A stretch of DNA of 64,000 nt from contig NZ_JXMU01000013.1 in NCBI RefSeq assembly GCF_001293565.1, forward strand, positions 1 through 64,000. The letters are read 5' to 3'. Position numbers and translations under genes: made by a program. Below the pieces are notes generated by a model, which saw only the letters and a list, made by a program, of their open reading frames with translations, searched no databases and had not been told where the DNA came from. The stretch comes from Ahrensia marina (GTDB taxonomy: Bacteria; Pseudomonadota; Alphaproteobacteria; Rhizobiales; Rhizobiaceae). Positions 9,633-19,629 of the stretch are shown one piece after another. How positions within the stretch are numbered: position 1 is the first letter of the stretch; each line of letters begins with the position of its first letter.

Positions 9633-10595
9633 ATGGATTCGATTCAATCACATAATGCGCAAGGGCGCGTAGCGGACTCTCCATCGGGTCATTGGACATA
9701 TAAATTGCTGCCGCGCCGTGCGTGGCCCTATGCTCAACTTGCCAGATGGGACCGCCCGATCGGGTGGTGGTTGTTACTGTGGCCCTGCTGGTGGTCAGCA
9801 GCACTGGCACCATTGGCAGACAGTTTGAATGGATCGGTCGCACTTCCTAATGTCTGGCATTTGATTTTGTTTCTCATCGGCGCAATTGCCATGCGCGGTG
9901 CCGGTTGCACCTATAATGATCTGGTCGACCAGAAGATCGATGATATGGTCGCGCGCACCCGTTCGCGCCCCTTGCCGTCAGGGCAGGTTACACGCCTGCA
10001 GGCGAAAGCATTTCTGGTCGCACAGGCGCTAGTCGGTTTGCTGGTGCTTTTACAGTTCAACAATTATGCGATTATTGTCGGCCTTTGTTCGCTTGGTGCG
10101 GTGGCAATTTACCCATTTATGAAACGTGTGACCGACTGGCCGCAATTATTTCTCGGATTTGCGTTCTCTTGGGGAGCATTCATGGGGTGGGCCGCATATT
10201 TCGGTGCGCTGACGATTACACCCTTTTTGCTTTATTTCGGATGCATCTTCTGGACGATCGGGTACGACACGATATATGCGCATCAGGACAAGGAAGACGA
10301 TGCTTTGGTTGGCGTTAGATCAACCGCGCGGCTGTTTGGCGAAAAAACAAAGCTGGCGCTTGGCATACTCTATGTGTTGATGCTGCTGTTCTTTGCGGCT
10401 GCATTTTACACGGCGGGCGTGATTTGGGTTTCCTATATCGGGCTGGCCGTTGCTGCCATTCATCTGGCAAGGCAGATTATCGTGATTGATATTGATAATG
10501 CAGATCAATGTCTGGCCCTGTTTAAATCCAACAGAACCGTAGGCTGGATTATTTTTGCAGGCTTGATAGCGGCAGGACTTTCTACCGCTATCTAA
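9633..10595 (+). CDS. ubiA: 4-hydroxybenzoate polyprenyltransferase
   Basis: UbiA transfers the polyprenyl tail to 4-hydroxybenzoate in the inner membrane, a committed step of ubiquinone synthesis. The protein has about eight or nine hydrophobic segments and both Asp-rich prenyl-diphosphate motifs: [13 protein letters not shown], and [12 protein letters not shown] after it. RSRPLPSG follows the first motif as in the family. It is 320 residues, normal for rhizobial relatives. It is divergent from purD and convergent with the DUF6101 gene. It works downstream of the polyprenyl diphosphate synthase encoded at 6.1-7.1 kb. Confidence 0.96.
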   Translation: MDSIQSHNAQGRVADSPSGHWTYKLLPRRAWPYAQLARWDRPIGWWLLLWPCWWSAALAPLADSLNGSVALPNVWHLILFLIGAIAMRGAGCTYNDLVDQKIDDMVARTRSRPLPSGQVTRLQAKAFLVAQALVGLLVLLQFNNYAIIVGLCSLGAVAIYPFMKRVTDWPQLFLGFAFSWGAFMGWAAYFGALTITPFLLYFGCIFWTIGYDTIYAHQDKEDDALVGVRSTARLFGEKTKLALGILYVLMLLFFAAAFYTAGVIWVSYIGLAVAAIHLARQIIVIDIDNADQCLALFKSNRTVGWIIFAGLIAAGLSTAI

Positions 10596-10606
10596 CTTTT
10601 CAGTTG

Positions 10607-11179
10607 TTAATTGCTGGCGATAATCTGCTGACCGCCAACGCTCAGACGCACACCCAGATTGCCCAAGCGGCGACGCGCTGAATATGGCGGGCGGCTGTCG
10701 GCGAACATTTTCGTGTGCCCGCGTCCTTCCGGATCATTCACAACAGCATGGGCAGCGCTTTCTTCCAGCGTGCGTGCTACGCCGTCTGCATCGATAATCA
10801 TCATCGGAAGCTTCAAGAGCTCGGCCCACAATTGCCAGTCAGTTGCGATATCCGCAAGTTCGTGGCCAACACGCAATGGCACGCAAAGCGCTTCATCTTC
10901 GTGCAGCAGTTCAAGGGTAACCAGCGCCGTTTCAGGCCCTGTTTCAGTTGCACGCGCGGCCACACCGCGAAAAGAGTTGTTCGGCAGTGCAATGTTGAAA
11001 TCAGCGAGATTCGCATCGCTGGTATGTTTCAAAACGGCACCGCGCTTATTGACTGTTATCTCAACCGCATCACCGCTTACACGTGATGCATAAGACACCT
11101 GCTGTGGTAGCCGTGTTGGATCAAGTCTGAATTCTTGGCCGGCCCAAACCGGCTGCGCAACTGTTGACATGTTTGACAT
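10607..11179 (-). CDS. DUF6101 family protein
   Basis: A 190-residue soluble protein of unknown function. I assign it to DUF6101 from its context beside ubiA and the C-terminal SRPPYSARRRLGNLGVRL segment, which I recall in rhizobial relatives; this should be confirmed with a profile search. The first 15 residues are polar, followed by RLDPTRLPQQVSY and a beta-rich body with LVTLELLHEDEALCVPLRV. No signal peptide or membrane segment is visible. I use the ATG at 11179 with AGGCGAG ahead of it. The 255 nt upstream, to the FAD oxidoreductase stop, is AT-rich and probably carries its promoter. Confidence 0.7.
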   Translation of the reverse strand: MSNMSTVAQPVWAGQEFRLDPTRLPQQVSYASRVSGDAVEITVNKRGAVLKHTSDANLADFNIALPNNSFRGVAARATETGPETALVTLELLHEDEALCVPLRVGHELADIATDWQLWAELLKLPMMIIDADGVARTLEESAAHAVVNDPEGRGHTKMFADSRPPYSARRRLGNLGVRLSVGGQQIIASN

Positions 11180-11434
11180 CTCGCCTGTCTTCTTCAAGAG
11201 CGCGGGCTTTTGCCTCTTTGCTCATCTCACTTAAAGTCCCTGTAAACGGATGGTCTTTGCCACCTCGTCAAAAACCAAATTAGGGGGAAGACGACAAAAT
11301 CGAACTAACAGACAGAGTTAAGAAAATACTGATTTTAGAGATGGTTACCGATTTTCTACCACCTGTAACAAAATGGTAGGATAGATGTCGAAGACGTTAA
11401 TATATGCTCTTTGTAAACCATAAGAGGTGCGGGC

Positions 11435-12844
11435 CTAGAGTACTTTTTGCGGATTCATGATGCCCGCCGGATCGAAGTTTTTCTTGATCCGCCGCATAAG
11501 GTCGAGCGCTGTCGGGTCTTTTATCTTGGCCATTTCATCCCGTTTCATGACACCGATGCCATGTTCGGCGGAAATTGAACCGTTATATTTTAATACAAGA
11601 CCATGAACGGCCGGCGTGATGACGCGGTCCATCGCCAGGAATTCTTGTTTGTCTGCGCCGACAGGCTGGGAAATATTGTAATGCAAATTGCCATCACCCA
11701 AATGACCAAAGGCGCAAATACGGGCGCTAGGCTCAATATCGAGTACGGCTTTTTCGGCATCTAACATGAAAGACGGGATCGCATGTACCGGAACCGATAT
11801 ATCATGCTTGATGGAACCGCCTTCAGGCTTCTGGCTTTCTGACATCGATTCCCGCAAGTGCCAAAAATCCTTTGATTGTGAAACAGAGGAAGCAACGGCA
11901 CCATCAAGCACCGAACCGGCTTCCATTTGGTTTTCCAGCAAATGTTCAAGCAGGGATTGCGCGTGGTCTTCGCTTTCCCCTGATGAAACTTCAAGCAGCA
12001 CATACCAAGGGTAGGGCGTGGTAAGCGGATCGCGAACACCGTCCACATGCTTGGTGGTAAATTCTACGCCAAGACGCGGCATAAGCTCAAAGGCAGTGAG
12101 TGATTGACCTGCAAAATCCCGCGCCGCCTGAAAGAGTTCCAATGCAGCGGCGGGTGTTTCCAAACCGAGAAAAGCGGTGATCTGCCCTTTGGGCTTCGGG
12201 AATAGTTTTACAACTGCGGCGGTGATAATGCCGAGCGTGCCTTCAGCACCAATAAATAGATGGCGGAGATTGTAGCCCGTATTGTCTTTTTTCAAAGCGT
12301 TCAGATCATTCAGTATTTCACCGGTCGGTAAAACCACTTCCAACCCTAGAACAAGATCACGCGCAACACCGTAAGACAGTGCGCCCGTACCGCCTGCATT
12401 GGATGATAAATTGCCGCCAATTTGACAAGAGCCTTCTGCTGCAAGAGAAAGCGGGAAGAGTCTTCCGACATCATCTGCTGCTTCCTGAACAGATTGTAAA
12501 ATACAACCTGCTTCGACTGTGATCGTGTTGCCTGCTGTATCAATATCGCGCACTTTGTTCATGCGTCCCATTGCCAAAATAACGGCATCGCCGCTCATGT
12601 CGGGCATACCGCCGCCAACCAGTCCTGTGTGGCCGCCTTGCGGAACAATCGGTGTTTTGGTTTCTGTTGCCAACGCCAGAATCTGGCTGACTTCCTGCGT
12701 GTTGGCAGGCAGCAAAACAAGTTCGCTTTTTCCCTCCCAACGATCGCGCCATTCACGCAAATAGGGGGCAATATCTTCCTGATTTACGCGGGCGTTTTTT
12801 GTGCCAACAATCGCAATAAATTTCTCACGTAAATCGTCATTCAT
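11435..12844 (-). CDS. FAD-binding oxidoreductase (D-2-hydroxyacid dehydrogenase type)
   Basis: A flavoprotein of the vanillyl-alcohol oxidase superfamily, close to D-lactate and D-2-hydroxyglutarate dehydrogenases. The FAD-binding domain (about residues 35-215) shows TPIVPQGGHTGLVGGGMPD and GAEGTLGIITAAVVKLFP. The C-terminal oxidase domain ends with the SAEHGIGVMKRDEM motif and MRRIKKNFDPAGIMNP. At 469 residues it is of usual length. I start at the ATG at 12844, preceded by AAGGGGA. It follows the sua5-type gene with a 4-nt gap, so they form a two-gene unit. The exact substrate cannot be told from sequence. Confidence 0.88.
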   Translation of the reverse strand: MNDDLREKFIAIVGTKNARVNQEDIAPYLREWRDRWEGKSELVLLPANTQEVSQILALATETKTPIVPQGGHTGLVGGGMPDMSGDAVILAMGRMNKVRDIDTAGNTITVEAGCILQSVQEAADDVGRLFPLSLAAEGSCQIGGNLSSNAGGTGALSYGVARDLVLGLEVVLPTGEILNDLNALKKDNTGYNLRHLFIGAEGTLGIITAAVVKLFPKPKGQITAFLGLETPAAALELFQAARDFAGQSLTAFELMPRLGVEFTTKHVDGVRDPLTTPYPWYVLLEVSSGESEDHAQSLLEHLLENQMEAGSVLDGAVASSVSQSKDFWHLRESMSESQKPEGGSIKHDISVPVHAIPSFMLDAEKAVLDIEPSARICAFGHLGDGNLHYNISQPVGADKQEFLAMDRVITPAVHGLVLKYNGSISAEHGIGVMKRDEMAKIKDPTALDLMRRIKKNFDPAGIMNPQKVL

Positions 12845-12848
12845 CTTT

Positions 12849-13826
12849 TCATCCCCTTGGCGCAGCAGCACGCTTAAGTCTGTCGTTAATTGCAATACCA
12901 ATATCGCTCATCGGGACCGGTTCAACGGCGATGCGCGCAACATTTGAATTGTCCAGTTCAGACATCATTGAAAACAGATTGGAAGCCGCTTCAATCAGGT
13001 CCCCTGTCGGAGATAGATTCAATATTTTGACCGCCTGATCCGCGCCGGTAATACGGCTTGATCCAAATGCAAGTAGCGCTTCGCCTTCAACCACTTTCTC
13101 AGCATCAAGCCGCATAAGTGCATTGGGTGCGTAATGGGAAGTCATCATACCGGGCGCTTGAATCGATGCATTGGCTTCTGCTTCTAACAGATTCAAATGA
13201 CTCATCTTTTCAAGGTCACTTAAAGTAATTCCTCCGGGCCGCAAAATAGTGGCTGTGTCACCGGCAACTTTAACGATCGTGCTTTCAAGTCCAACCGCAC
13301 ATGGACCGTCATCCAGAATTAAGTCTACTTTGTTTCCCAAACTTTGTTGCACGGCCAATGCGGTGGTAGGGCTGATTTTTCCCGATGCATTGGCGCTGGG
13401 CGCGGCAAGCGGCTTGCCATATTGCGCGATCAATTCTGCTGTTAACCCCTTGGGAAAACGCAGGCCGATTGTGTCTAGTCCGGCTGTCACTAAAGGGTGG
13501 ATTTTGGTGTTGTCTTTAAGCGGCAAAACCAGTGTCAGCGGTCCCGGCCAAAACGCATTTGTAAGGGCTAAAGATGCTTCGTCAAAGACGGCAAATTCCT
13601 GAGCCATTTCCAGGCTGGAAACATGACAGATCAGCGGATTGAATTGAGGTCTACCCTTGGCGGAAAAAATGCCCGCGACAGCCTCGCCATTTGTGGCGTC
13701 AGCGGCAAGCCCGTAAACAGTTTCAGTGGGAACAGCAACAAGACCGCCATTGCCCAAAATGACCAATGCCTGCGTTAAAGCATCATCACTGACAGCTACG
13801 ATTTGATTGCCGTTTTCATGTTTCAT
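12849..13826 (-). CDS. L-threonylcarbamoyladenylate synthase (Sua5 type)
   Basis: Makes the threonylcarbamoyl-AMP used to form the t6A modification at position 37 of ANN-decoding tRNAs. The N-terminal YrdC domain shows VPTETVYGLAADA, the KGRPQFNPL nucleotide-binding segment and APSANASGKISPT. A C-terminal Sua5 domain starting around the SHYAPNALM linker makes the protein 325 residues, so it is the long Sua5 form, not the short TsaC form. The start at 13826 has GAAGG 5 nt upstream. It is co-directional with the FAD oxidoreductase just downstream. Confidence 0.95.
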   Translation of the reverse strand: MKHENGNQIVAVSDDALTQALVILGNGGLVAVPTETVYGLAADATNGEAVAGIFSAKGRPQFNPLICHVSSLEMAQEFAVFDEASLALTNAFWPGPLTLVLPLKDNTKIHPLVTAGLDTIGLRFPKGLTAELIAQYGKPLAAPSANASGKISPTTALAVQQSLGNKVDLILDDGPCAVGLESTIVKVAGDTATILRPGGITLSDLEKMSHLNLLEAEANASIQAPGMMTSHYAPNALMRLDAEKVVEGEALLAFGSSRITGADQAVKILNLSPTGDLIEAASNLFSMMSELDNSNVARIAVEPVPMSDIGIAINDRLKRAAAPRG

Positions 13827-13957
13827 GAAGGCCTTCTATCGCGCAAATGACAGCACGGCAATGCACCTTTTTTTAAGGGCAGATTAACCAGCTTTTCAAA
13901 CCGGACGTACACAGGTTTTAGGTATTGTCCCGTCAGATATAGACACGGGGAACTGAT

Positions 13958-14359
13958 ATGAACACTTTATATAAGACATTGTTCGCGGCTTCTGCGCTAA
14001 CATTTTTGAACGCAATTCCGGCTTCAGCGGACTATTCCTTGATGGAAGATTCTTCACTGCCATCTGTCATCTTTGTTGAGTTCAGCGGTGACGCGGCTGA
14101 GCCAAAAATCATTAGAGCACCATCAAATAGTGTGTCTGTAATGGACCCGGCTTTGCCGCCTGCTGAAAGTGAGCCAGAGAGTTCGCAGACCAAGACTCAG
14201 GCGTCGCTTGGCGGTCCGGCAAAAAAATCTAAGTCCGTCAATGAGCGTGTTGAAGATGCGATTGCTGATCTGGAAAAGAAAAACGACAAAGACTTCGAAG
14301 ATGACATTATCGAAGATGCCGTTGCAGAAAGATTGCTTGATGGCGCACCACTGCGCTAA
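13958..14359 (+). CDS. Small acidic exported protein, unrecognised
   Basis: I do not recognise this 133-residue protein. It starts with a clear signal peptide (MNTLYKTLFAASALTFLNAIPASA, cleavage likely before DYSL). The mature part is a short beta-like stretch (SVIFVEFSGDAAEPKIIRAP), a Pro/Ser/Glu-rich linker, and a charged helical tail (VNERVEDAIADLEKKNDKDF and EDDIIEDAVAERLLDG) that is strongly acidic. The ATG has GGGGAA 6 nt upstream. It stands alone between divergent and convergent neighbours and is followed by its own strong terminator, so it is a single-gene transcript. It is likely periplasmic; role unknown. Confidence 0.75.
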   Translation: MNTLYKTLFAASALTFLNAIPASADYSLMEDSSLPSVIFVEFSGDAAEPKIIRAPSNSVSVMDPALPPAESEPESSQTKTQASLGGPAKKSKSVNERVEDAIADLEKKNDKDFEDDIIEDAVAERLLDGAPLR

Positions 14360-14380
14360 AACGAATTTAGCTTAAAATTA

Positions 14381-14413
14381 AACCCGCATGGCGATAGCAA
14401 TGCGGGTTTTTTT
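14381..14413 (+). terminator. Rho-independent terminator of the small acidic exported protein gene
   Basis: A 9-bp perfect stem, AACCCGCAT (14381-14389) with ATGCGGGTT (14400-14408), a 10-nt loop, and a run of seven T ending at 14413. It lies 22 nt after the stop codon and also sits 3' of the convergent glyS gene. Confidence 0.9.
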
Positions 14414-14434
14414 AATGTTCAAATTTTACACCTA

Positions 14435-16555
14435 CTAACCGGCGATTTTGGAGAAATCAGCGAGCCTCTGTGTTGTAGCGCGCAACGATGCCAGAAGACG
14501 CAAACGGTTGACGCGTACCGCTGGATCGTCCGCATTGACCATCACACCGTCAAAGAACGCATCCACACTTGGGCGAAGCTGCGCGAGAATTGCAAACGCG
14601 CCTTCATAATCCTCTGCTTTGATACAGTGGGCAACATCATCACGCACCGCAAGAATGGTGTCTGACAAATCTTTCTCAGCCTGCTCGCTCAGCAATGCTT
14701 GATCAATGTCCTGATCAAATGCGCCTTCGCCGTCTTTCTTTTCTTCAGCGGCCAGAATGTTGAGCGCGCGTTTGGTACCGGCCAGCATGTTCGCGCCATC
14801 ATCGCTTGCGAGCAACTTGCCCAATGCTTCGACACGGCGCACGACAAGCAGCAAATCATCATCGCCTTCAGCAAGCACCGCATCAATCAGATCATGCCGC
14901 GCGCCTTTGTCACGCAAATAAACTTTCAAGCGGTCATGGAAGAAGGAGAGGAGGTCGTTCGTCATTCCATGCTTGCACAAATTTAGGCGTATGGCATTTT
15001 CCACTACAATCCGAATGACGCCCAATGCCGCTCTTCTAAGCGCGTAAGGGTCTTTTGAACCTGTCGGCTTCTCATCAATCGCCCAGAACGCGACCAGCGT
15101 GTCGAGTTTGTCGGCCAGTGCGACGGCGATCGCCACCGGATCGGTCGGCACTGCATCGGACGGGCCTTGCGGCTTATAATGATCTTCAATCGCAGCGGAG
15201 ACCGCTTTGCTTTCACCTTGCAGTTCCGCATAGCGGCGGCCCATTGCACCTTGCAGTTCGGGAAACTCACCCACTGCTTCGGTCGGCAGGTCAGCCTTTG
15301 CCAGATGCGCGGCGCGTTTTGCTTGCTTGGGGTCTGCGCCGACGATAGGCGCGAGTTCCTCCGCAAGCGCAGCGATGCGTGCAACACGCTCGCCCTGTGT
15401 GCCGATTTTGGCATGGAATGTCACGCCCAGATTGTCGAGTTTGGCCATGCGTTGATCAAGCGGCTTCTTCAGATCAAGATCGAATTTTGCGGCAGACGCT
15501 TCAAGTTGCGCGAGGTCCGGCAGGTTGCCTTGGTCTGTCTTCCAGAAATGCAGCGCATCGGAAAGGCGCGCGCGCACAACCTTGCCATTGCCGTGTGAAA
15601 TTTCCGCGCCGCCATCCTTGGCTTCAATATTGGAGACCAGAATGAATTTATTGGTCAGCTTGTCAGAGCCTTGCGCACGGCAGACAAAACATTTCTGGTT
15701 TGTCTTGATTGTCAGGCGTGTCACATCGTCGGGGATTTGCAGAAAATCTTCCTCAAATTCGCCCATCAGCACAACGGGCCACTCGACGAGACCAGACACT
15801 TCTTCCAATAGGCCTTCATCTTCGACTAGATCAACGCTATTGGCAAATGCGAGGTTTTTCGCATCATTGGCGATGATTTCCTTGCGGCGTTCGCCGTCCA
15901 GAATGACGAAATTCTTCTCCAGCTTGGCAATATAATCGTCAAAACGTTTGACTGTGAATGCTTCGCCTGCATGGAAACGGTGTCCGCGTGTGGTATTGCC
16001 GGACTTGATGCCTGCAACTTCAAAATCAATCACTTCCGGCTCTTCGGTCTCGGGACCGAACGTACATAGAATTGACTGCAATGGACGCACCCAACGCATC
16101 GAGCCGGGCTTTGCCGATTGTGCGCCCCAGCGCATTGATTTCGGCCATGGGAAATCACGGATGATATCCGGCATAATATCCGCAATTATATCCTGCGCGT
16201 TGCGGCCTTCTTTCTTGATGATGGCAACATAAAAATCACCCTTTTTAGGGTCACTTTTGATGGTTGCTTCATCAATCGAGGAAAGTCCGGCGCCGCGCAG
16301 GAAGCCTTCGATCGCTTTTTCAGGCGCATCGGTGCGCGGGCCTTTGCGTTCTTCAGAAATATCGGCTGATCGGGCAGTCAGGCCGCGCAGATCAAGGGTC
16401 AGGCGACGCGGGGTCCAATATTCTTTTGCACCTTCATAGGTAAGGCCGGCATCGACCAAAGCGTTGGTTACGCGTGCGCGCAAATCACCAGCAGCTTTAC
16501 GCTGCATACGGGCAGGAATTTCTTCTGAGAACAGTTCAAGCAATAAATCAGGCAT
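14435..16555 (-). CDS. glyS: Glycine-tRNA ligase beta subunit
   Basis: The tRNA-binding beta chain of the bacterial alpha2beta2 glycyl-tRNA synthetase. The N-terminus [18 protein letters not shown] is diagnostic and [13 protein letters not shown] and the HD-like segment around the middle are conserved; the anticodon-binding DALR-like domain makes up the end ([21 protein letters not shown]). At 706 residues it is full length. It lies 3.5 kb downstream of its partner glyQ on the same strand, with four other genes between, unlike the adjacent arrangement in E. coli. It could still be transcribed from the glyQ side, but strong hairpins lie between. Confidence 0.97.
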   Translation of the reverse strand: MPDLLLELFSEEIPARMQRKAAGDLRARVTNALVDAGLTYEGAKEYWTPRRLTLDLRGLTARSADISEERKGPRTDAPEKAIEGFLRGAGLSSIDEATIKSDPKKGDFYVAIIKKEGRNAQDIIADIMPDIIRDFPWPKSMRWGAQSAKPGSMRWVRPLQSILCTFGPETEEPEVIDFEVAGIKSGNTTRGHRFHAGEAFTVKRFDDYIAKLEKNFVILDGERRKEIIANDAKNLAFANSVDLVEDEGLLEEVSGLVEWPVVLMGEFEEDFLQIPDDVTRLTIKTNQKCFVCRAQGSDKLTNKFILVSNIEAKDGGAEISHGNGKVVRARLSDALHFWKTDQGNLPDLAQLEASAAKFDLDLKKPLDQRMAKLDNLGVTFHAKIGTQGERVARIAALAEELAPIVGADPKQAKRAAHLAKADLPTEAVGEFPELQGAMGRRYAELQGESKAVSAAIEDHYKPQGPSDAVPTDPVAIAVALADKLDTLVAFWAIDEKPTGSKDPYALRRAALGVIRIVVENAIRLNLCKHGMTNDLLSFFHDRLKVYLRDKGARHDLIDAVLAEGDDDLLLVVRRVEALGKLLASDDGANMLAGTKRALNILAAEEKKDGEGAFDQDIDQALLSEQAEKDLSDTILAVRDDVAHCIKAEDYEGAFAILAQLRPSVDAFFDGVMVNADDPAVRVNRLRLLASLRATTQRLADFSKIAG

Positions 16556-16579
16556 TATCAGTCCAGATAGTTTTGGCCC

Positions 16580-16966
16580 TTAGTCAAGTAATTGACCAAA
16601 GGCGATGTCATGCCCGTCGAGGTCCTGAATACCGAACTCCAAGACTCCGTAAGGCTTTTCATGCAGCGTGTAATCTATCTTGGCGCCGTTGGCTATAAAC
16701 TCTTCATAAATTGATTTGGCGTCGTCCACCCAAAAGTAAGCGTTCCATATACCATTGCCGACTTCCCAATTGGGTTTGTTGGCATGGTCTGGGGCATGGG
16801 AGAGCATGATGCGGATATTATCACGCTCCATAATCGCAAAATCGGGCGGGTCTCCCCAGACTTGTCCTGTGAAGCCGAGACATTTTTCCCAGTAGTTTAA
16901 GCTCTGTTTAAAATCGCGCACGAGCAAAATACAGGCTGTGCCGATCATTTTTGCTTTGTCTACCAT
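16580..16966 (-). CDS. VOC (glyoxalase/bleomycin-resistance) family protein
   Basis: A single-domain vicinal-oxygen-chelate protein of 128 residues. The two beta-alpha-beta-beta modules are visible: MIGTACILLVRDFKQSLNYW with CLGFTGQVWG, then WNAYFWVDDAKSIYEEFIANGAKI, ending EFGIQDLDGHDIAFGQ. This fold serves metal-dependent lyases, dioxygenases and binding proteins that sequester drugs, so the reaction is open. Its ATG overlaps the stop of the DUF2207 gene by one base (TAATG), so translation is coupled. glyS follows 24 nt downstream. Confidence 0.85.
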   Translation of the reverse strand: MVDKAKMIGTACILLVRDFKQSLNYWEKCLGFTGQVWGDPPDFAIMERDNIRIMLSHAPDHANKPNWEVGNGIWNAYFWVDDAKSIYEEFIANGAKIDYTLHEKPYGVLEFGIQDLDGHDIAFGQLLD

Positions 16967-18900
16967 TACCAGCCGCCACCGCCGCCACCGCCGCCGCCGC
17001 CGCCGGAAAAACCACCGCCGCTGGAAAAGCCTGAAGAGGAGCTTTTAGGTGCAGGCAGAGAGGATGTCATCGTACTCGACATATCATCACCAATTTTGCC
17101 GAAAGTATCGCTGATGCGGTCTGTCGAAAATCCTGTGCCATTATACCAGCCCGGACCTCTGTTGCGATAGGCAACAGCAGCGGCTGCACCGGCGGCAACT
17201 GCCGCTGCAAGCCATCCCTGAAACGCTTTGGACCATGGTTTTTCAACGCCCAGCGCAACGGCATAGGGCAGCAGCGTTTCATAGTGCTGAGGCGACATTT
17301 CAGGAGAATTGAGCATATTCATCCGGTCTTCTTCAGCGACCGAAAGATAATGCCGCAATCCTTCAATTTCAGCGGCACGTTGTTGTCCGATTTGTGTCGG
17401 CGCGCCCAGTAGATAGAAAAACAGGATATTGATCATCACAATGGAAACGAGTGCCAGGATCAAAGGTATCGGCACATCGATATATTCAATCTGGCTGATA
17501 ACTACACCGCCAACATTACCCACCATGATCACAACAAAAAACAGAATGAAGACCTTTTTCACTTTGCCCCATAGGCCGTCGCCTAATGATTTCGCAAAGC
17601 TGACGATAAGCGATGTCACGACAACGCCGACGATAAGCGCAGGAACAAGAGTAACGATTGCTTCTTCACCTAATCCGCCAAGCGAAAGAGCTAAAACAAA
17701 AACACAAACAGACAGAAAAATGCCCAGAACAGCATAGCCAAGATTTTGCTTGAAAAACTTGCCGCGATGTTCGCTTTCAATGCCGTTGCGAAATGCTTTG
17801 GCCATGCTTTGAACGGACTTTCCGTTCGACTTGTTAATTTTGAATGTCCCGCCAGCCATCTCAACCCGCGATAATAGCATTGCTTCGCCCACGGGGAGCT
17901 TTTCATCGGGGCTTTTACCTGTTTGCGTGATCGTCAATGTGTTACGGGCGTTGTCCAGCGTAACAATACCCTTGACCGCAAGCGATAACGCCGCCGCAGA
18001 AATCGCAGTAAAGCCCTGCTTTTTGAGGCTGTGGTGATAAATGTAGTGAGAAAGGGCAGGTGATATTTCTTTTGGTAAATCCCAGCGCGGGACAATGGTG
18101 CCTTTGGCGGGGTCGCGCCCGACACGTAGCCACATGAAAATGTAATAGAGAAAGACTATCGCCAGACCGGCAAAGGCAATGATCTCGCCAATATAATCCT
18201 GCAAAAAATATCCCATGGCCTGTTGTTGTGAAAGCTCTGGAATAAGACCCTTTTGAAACTTGATGCCAACGGTTAGACCTTCGCGCGGCCGCAAAGGTTG
18301 TGTCGTTTCAAAGCGCGCCGAGCGTTGATTTGATGCAATTGAAGTACGGGCATTTTGATCCCTTGAGCCATAACCGCCCGTAAAGGCTAAAATATCTTCA
18401 ATTTTTCCGCCTTCGGGCAGTGTAATTGTGGCTTGCGCATTGTCGATTGGAAAAGCCCATTCTGTCCCCGTGGCGTTCCAGTAGACTTCATCATAGTTTT
18501 CGAAACGTCTTAGCTGACGTGTCGTTTTGTATTTTATTTCATATGTATGGCGGCCGGTTGGTAATAAATAATCGGCGTTACCAATCCGTATATTTAAAGA
18601 CCGTGAGCCTTTTTCGACCTTTGCTGTTTCCGGTTTTCCGTTTCTGGTAACCGATATGAGTTCGAAGCCGACTTTGCGCTCGCGCCCATTATCAGCCGCT
18701 TGTACGGTGGGAAAATCACGGAATATACCGCGCCGGATTTGTCTCCCTTCAACATTGACGGTGATCGTTTCTGTTACCAGAAAAGCACCGTCATCCTCGA
18801 CGATGATATCAGAACTATAATTGAGAATACGTTCTGCAGCGCCCGCCGGCAGGCTTGCGGCCAGCAGGAATATGGCGATCAGTGCAAGAAAACGGCGCAT
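16966..18900 (-). CDS. DUF2207 domain-containing membrane protein
   Basis: A 644-residue membrane protein: an N-terminal signal peptide (MRRFLALIAIFLLAASLPAGA), a beta-rich extracytoplasmic DUF2207 domain (about 25-250, with VTETITVNVEGRQIRRGIFRDF), one membrane helix near 270, a soluble portion, four more helices between about 420 and 560, one near 600, and a low-complexity tail ending in a run of glycines and Trp. Its partner is normally LemA, encoded just upstream with a 7-nt gap. The function is unknown; TPM-like and LemA proteins are linked to membrane stress. The Gly-rich tail is typical, not a sequencing artefact. The start at 18900 begins the signal peptide; the frame is open to 19023 inside lemA. 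Confidence 0.88.
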   Translation of the reverse strand: MRRFLALIAIFLLAASLPAGAAERILNYSSDIIVEDDGAFLVTETITVNVEGRQIRRGIFRDFPTVQAADNGRERKVGFELISVTRNGKPETAKVEKGSRSLNIRIGNADYLLPTGRHTYEIKYKTTRQLRRFENYDEVYWNATGTEWAFPIDNAQATITLPEGGKIEDILAFTGGYGSRDQNARTSIASNQRSARFETTQPLRPREGLTVGIKFQKGLIPELSQQQAMGYFLQDYIGEIIAFAGLAIVFLYYIFMWLRVGRDPAKGTIVPRWDLPKEISPALSHYIYHHSLKKQGFTAISAAALSLAVKGIVTLDNARNTLTITQTGKSPDEKLPVGEAMLLSRVEMAGGTFKINKSNGKSVQSMAKAFRNGIESEHRGKFFKQNLGYAVLGIFLSVCVFVLALSLGGLGEEAIVTLVPALIVGVVVTSLIVSFAKSLGDGLWGKVKKVFILFFVVIMVGNVGGVVISQIEYIDVPIPLILALVSIVMINILFFYLLGAPTQIGQQRAAEIEGLRHYLSVAEEDRMNMLNSPEMSPQHYETLLPYAVALGVEKPWSKAFQGWLAAAVAAGAAAAVAYRNRGPGWYNGTGFSTDRISDTFGKIGDDMSSTMTSSLPAPKSSSSGFSSGGGFSGGGGGGGGGGGW

Positions 18901-18907
18901 GGAAAAC

Positions 18908-19477
18908 CTATTTGCTGAAGTCGACATTCGGCACAGCGCGGTCGCTGGCATTTTCCAGCTCGAAATAGGCCGCCTGCGTGAAACCGAAAGTATTTGCAAC
19001 CAGATTGGACGGGAAGCTTTCAACCTTGATGTTCAGGTCACGGGCTGAACCGTTGTAATAGCGCCGCGACATTTGAATTTCGCCTTCAATCGTCTCAAGC
19101 GTATCTTGTAGATCCTTAAAATTCTCGTTGGCTTTTAAATCAGGATAGGCTTCTGCAACGGCAAACAATTTGCCAAGAGCTTGGCTGAGCATACCCTCTG
19201 CTGCTGCTCTACCGGCGATATCGTTGGCCGGTACAGCTTGGGCGCGGGTGCGCATTTCGGTCACTTCACGAAGCGTTTCTTGCTCGTGATTTGCATAGCC
19301 TTTAACGGTATTGAGCAAATTGGGAATAAGGTCCGCGCGGCGTTTAAGCTGTACGTCGATGCCGCTCCATGCTTCCTGAACCATCTGGCGCAGACGAACA
19401 AGGCCATTATAAATAATGATTGCGTAAGCCACGATAGCTACAACGATGATCAGTGTAATTGTGCCGCCACCAAACAT
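18908..19477 (-). CDS. LemA family protein
   Basis: A 189-residue protein with one N-terminal membrane helix (about residues 5-24, ITLIIVVAIVAYAIIIYNGL) and a long helical bundle. The family signature EAWSGIDVQLKRRADLIPNL is complete, followed by NTVKGYANHEQETL and the SRRYYNGSARDLNIKVESFP segment near the end. LemA proteins are of unclear function and often pair with DUF2207 or TPM proteins, as here. The ATG at 19477 has GAGGGGA 6 nt upstream. A weak promoter (GTGACA, 17 nt, TACTTT on the minus strand) may lie in the structured gap upstream. Confidence 0.93.
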   Translation of the reverse strand: MFGGGTITLIIVVAIVAYAIIIYNGLVRLRQMVQEAWSGIDVQLKRRADLIPNLLNTVKGYANHEQETLREVTEMRTRAQAVPANDIAGRAAAEGMLSQALGKLFAVAEAYPDLKANENFKDLQDTLETIEGEIQMSRRYYNGSARDLNIKVESFPSNLVANTFGFTQAAYFELENASDRAVPNVDFSK

Positions 19478-19592
19478 GATTTTCCCCTCAGTTTTAAGCA
19501 ATATGGCGAAAGTAGACAGCTATGCCTCAGTTGTCACGTGCTTTTGACGTGTGAATAGATGCTTACACATTACTGTCATTGATCTGATATGT

Positions 19593-19628
19593 GAGCACCC
19601 CGCACGAAATTAATAGCGCGGGGTGCTC
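19593..19628. repeat. Perfect 11-bp inverted repeat, hairpin
   Basis: GAGCACCCCGC (19593-19603) pairs perfectly with GCGGGGTGCTC (19618-19628) across a 14-nt AT-rich loop. The stem is very GC-rich. Neither side is followed by a T-run, so it is not a standard intrinsic terminator; it may be an RNA processing signal or part of a small RNA. Confidence 0.8.
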
Positions 19629-19629
19629 G

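Noticed and set aside
8747-9655. 302-residue open frame on the plus strand, antisense to purD
   Set aside because: It lies wholly across a certain purD gene, its translation is rich in Cys, His and Arg with no domain, and it has no ribosome binding site. It is a shadow frame.
16970-17010. CCGCCG-type short tandem repeat that might be taken for a repeat array
   Set aside because: It encodes the glycine-rich tail usual in DUF2207 proteins. It has no spacers and is not CRISPR or a mobile element.
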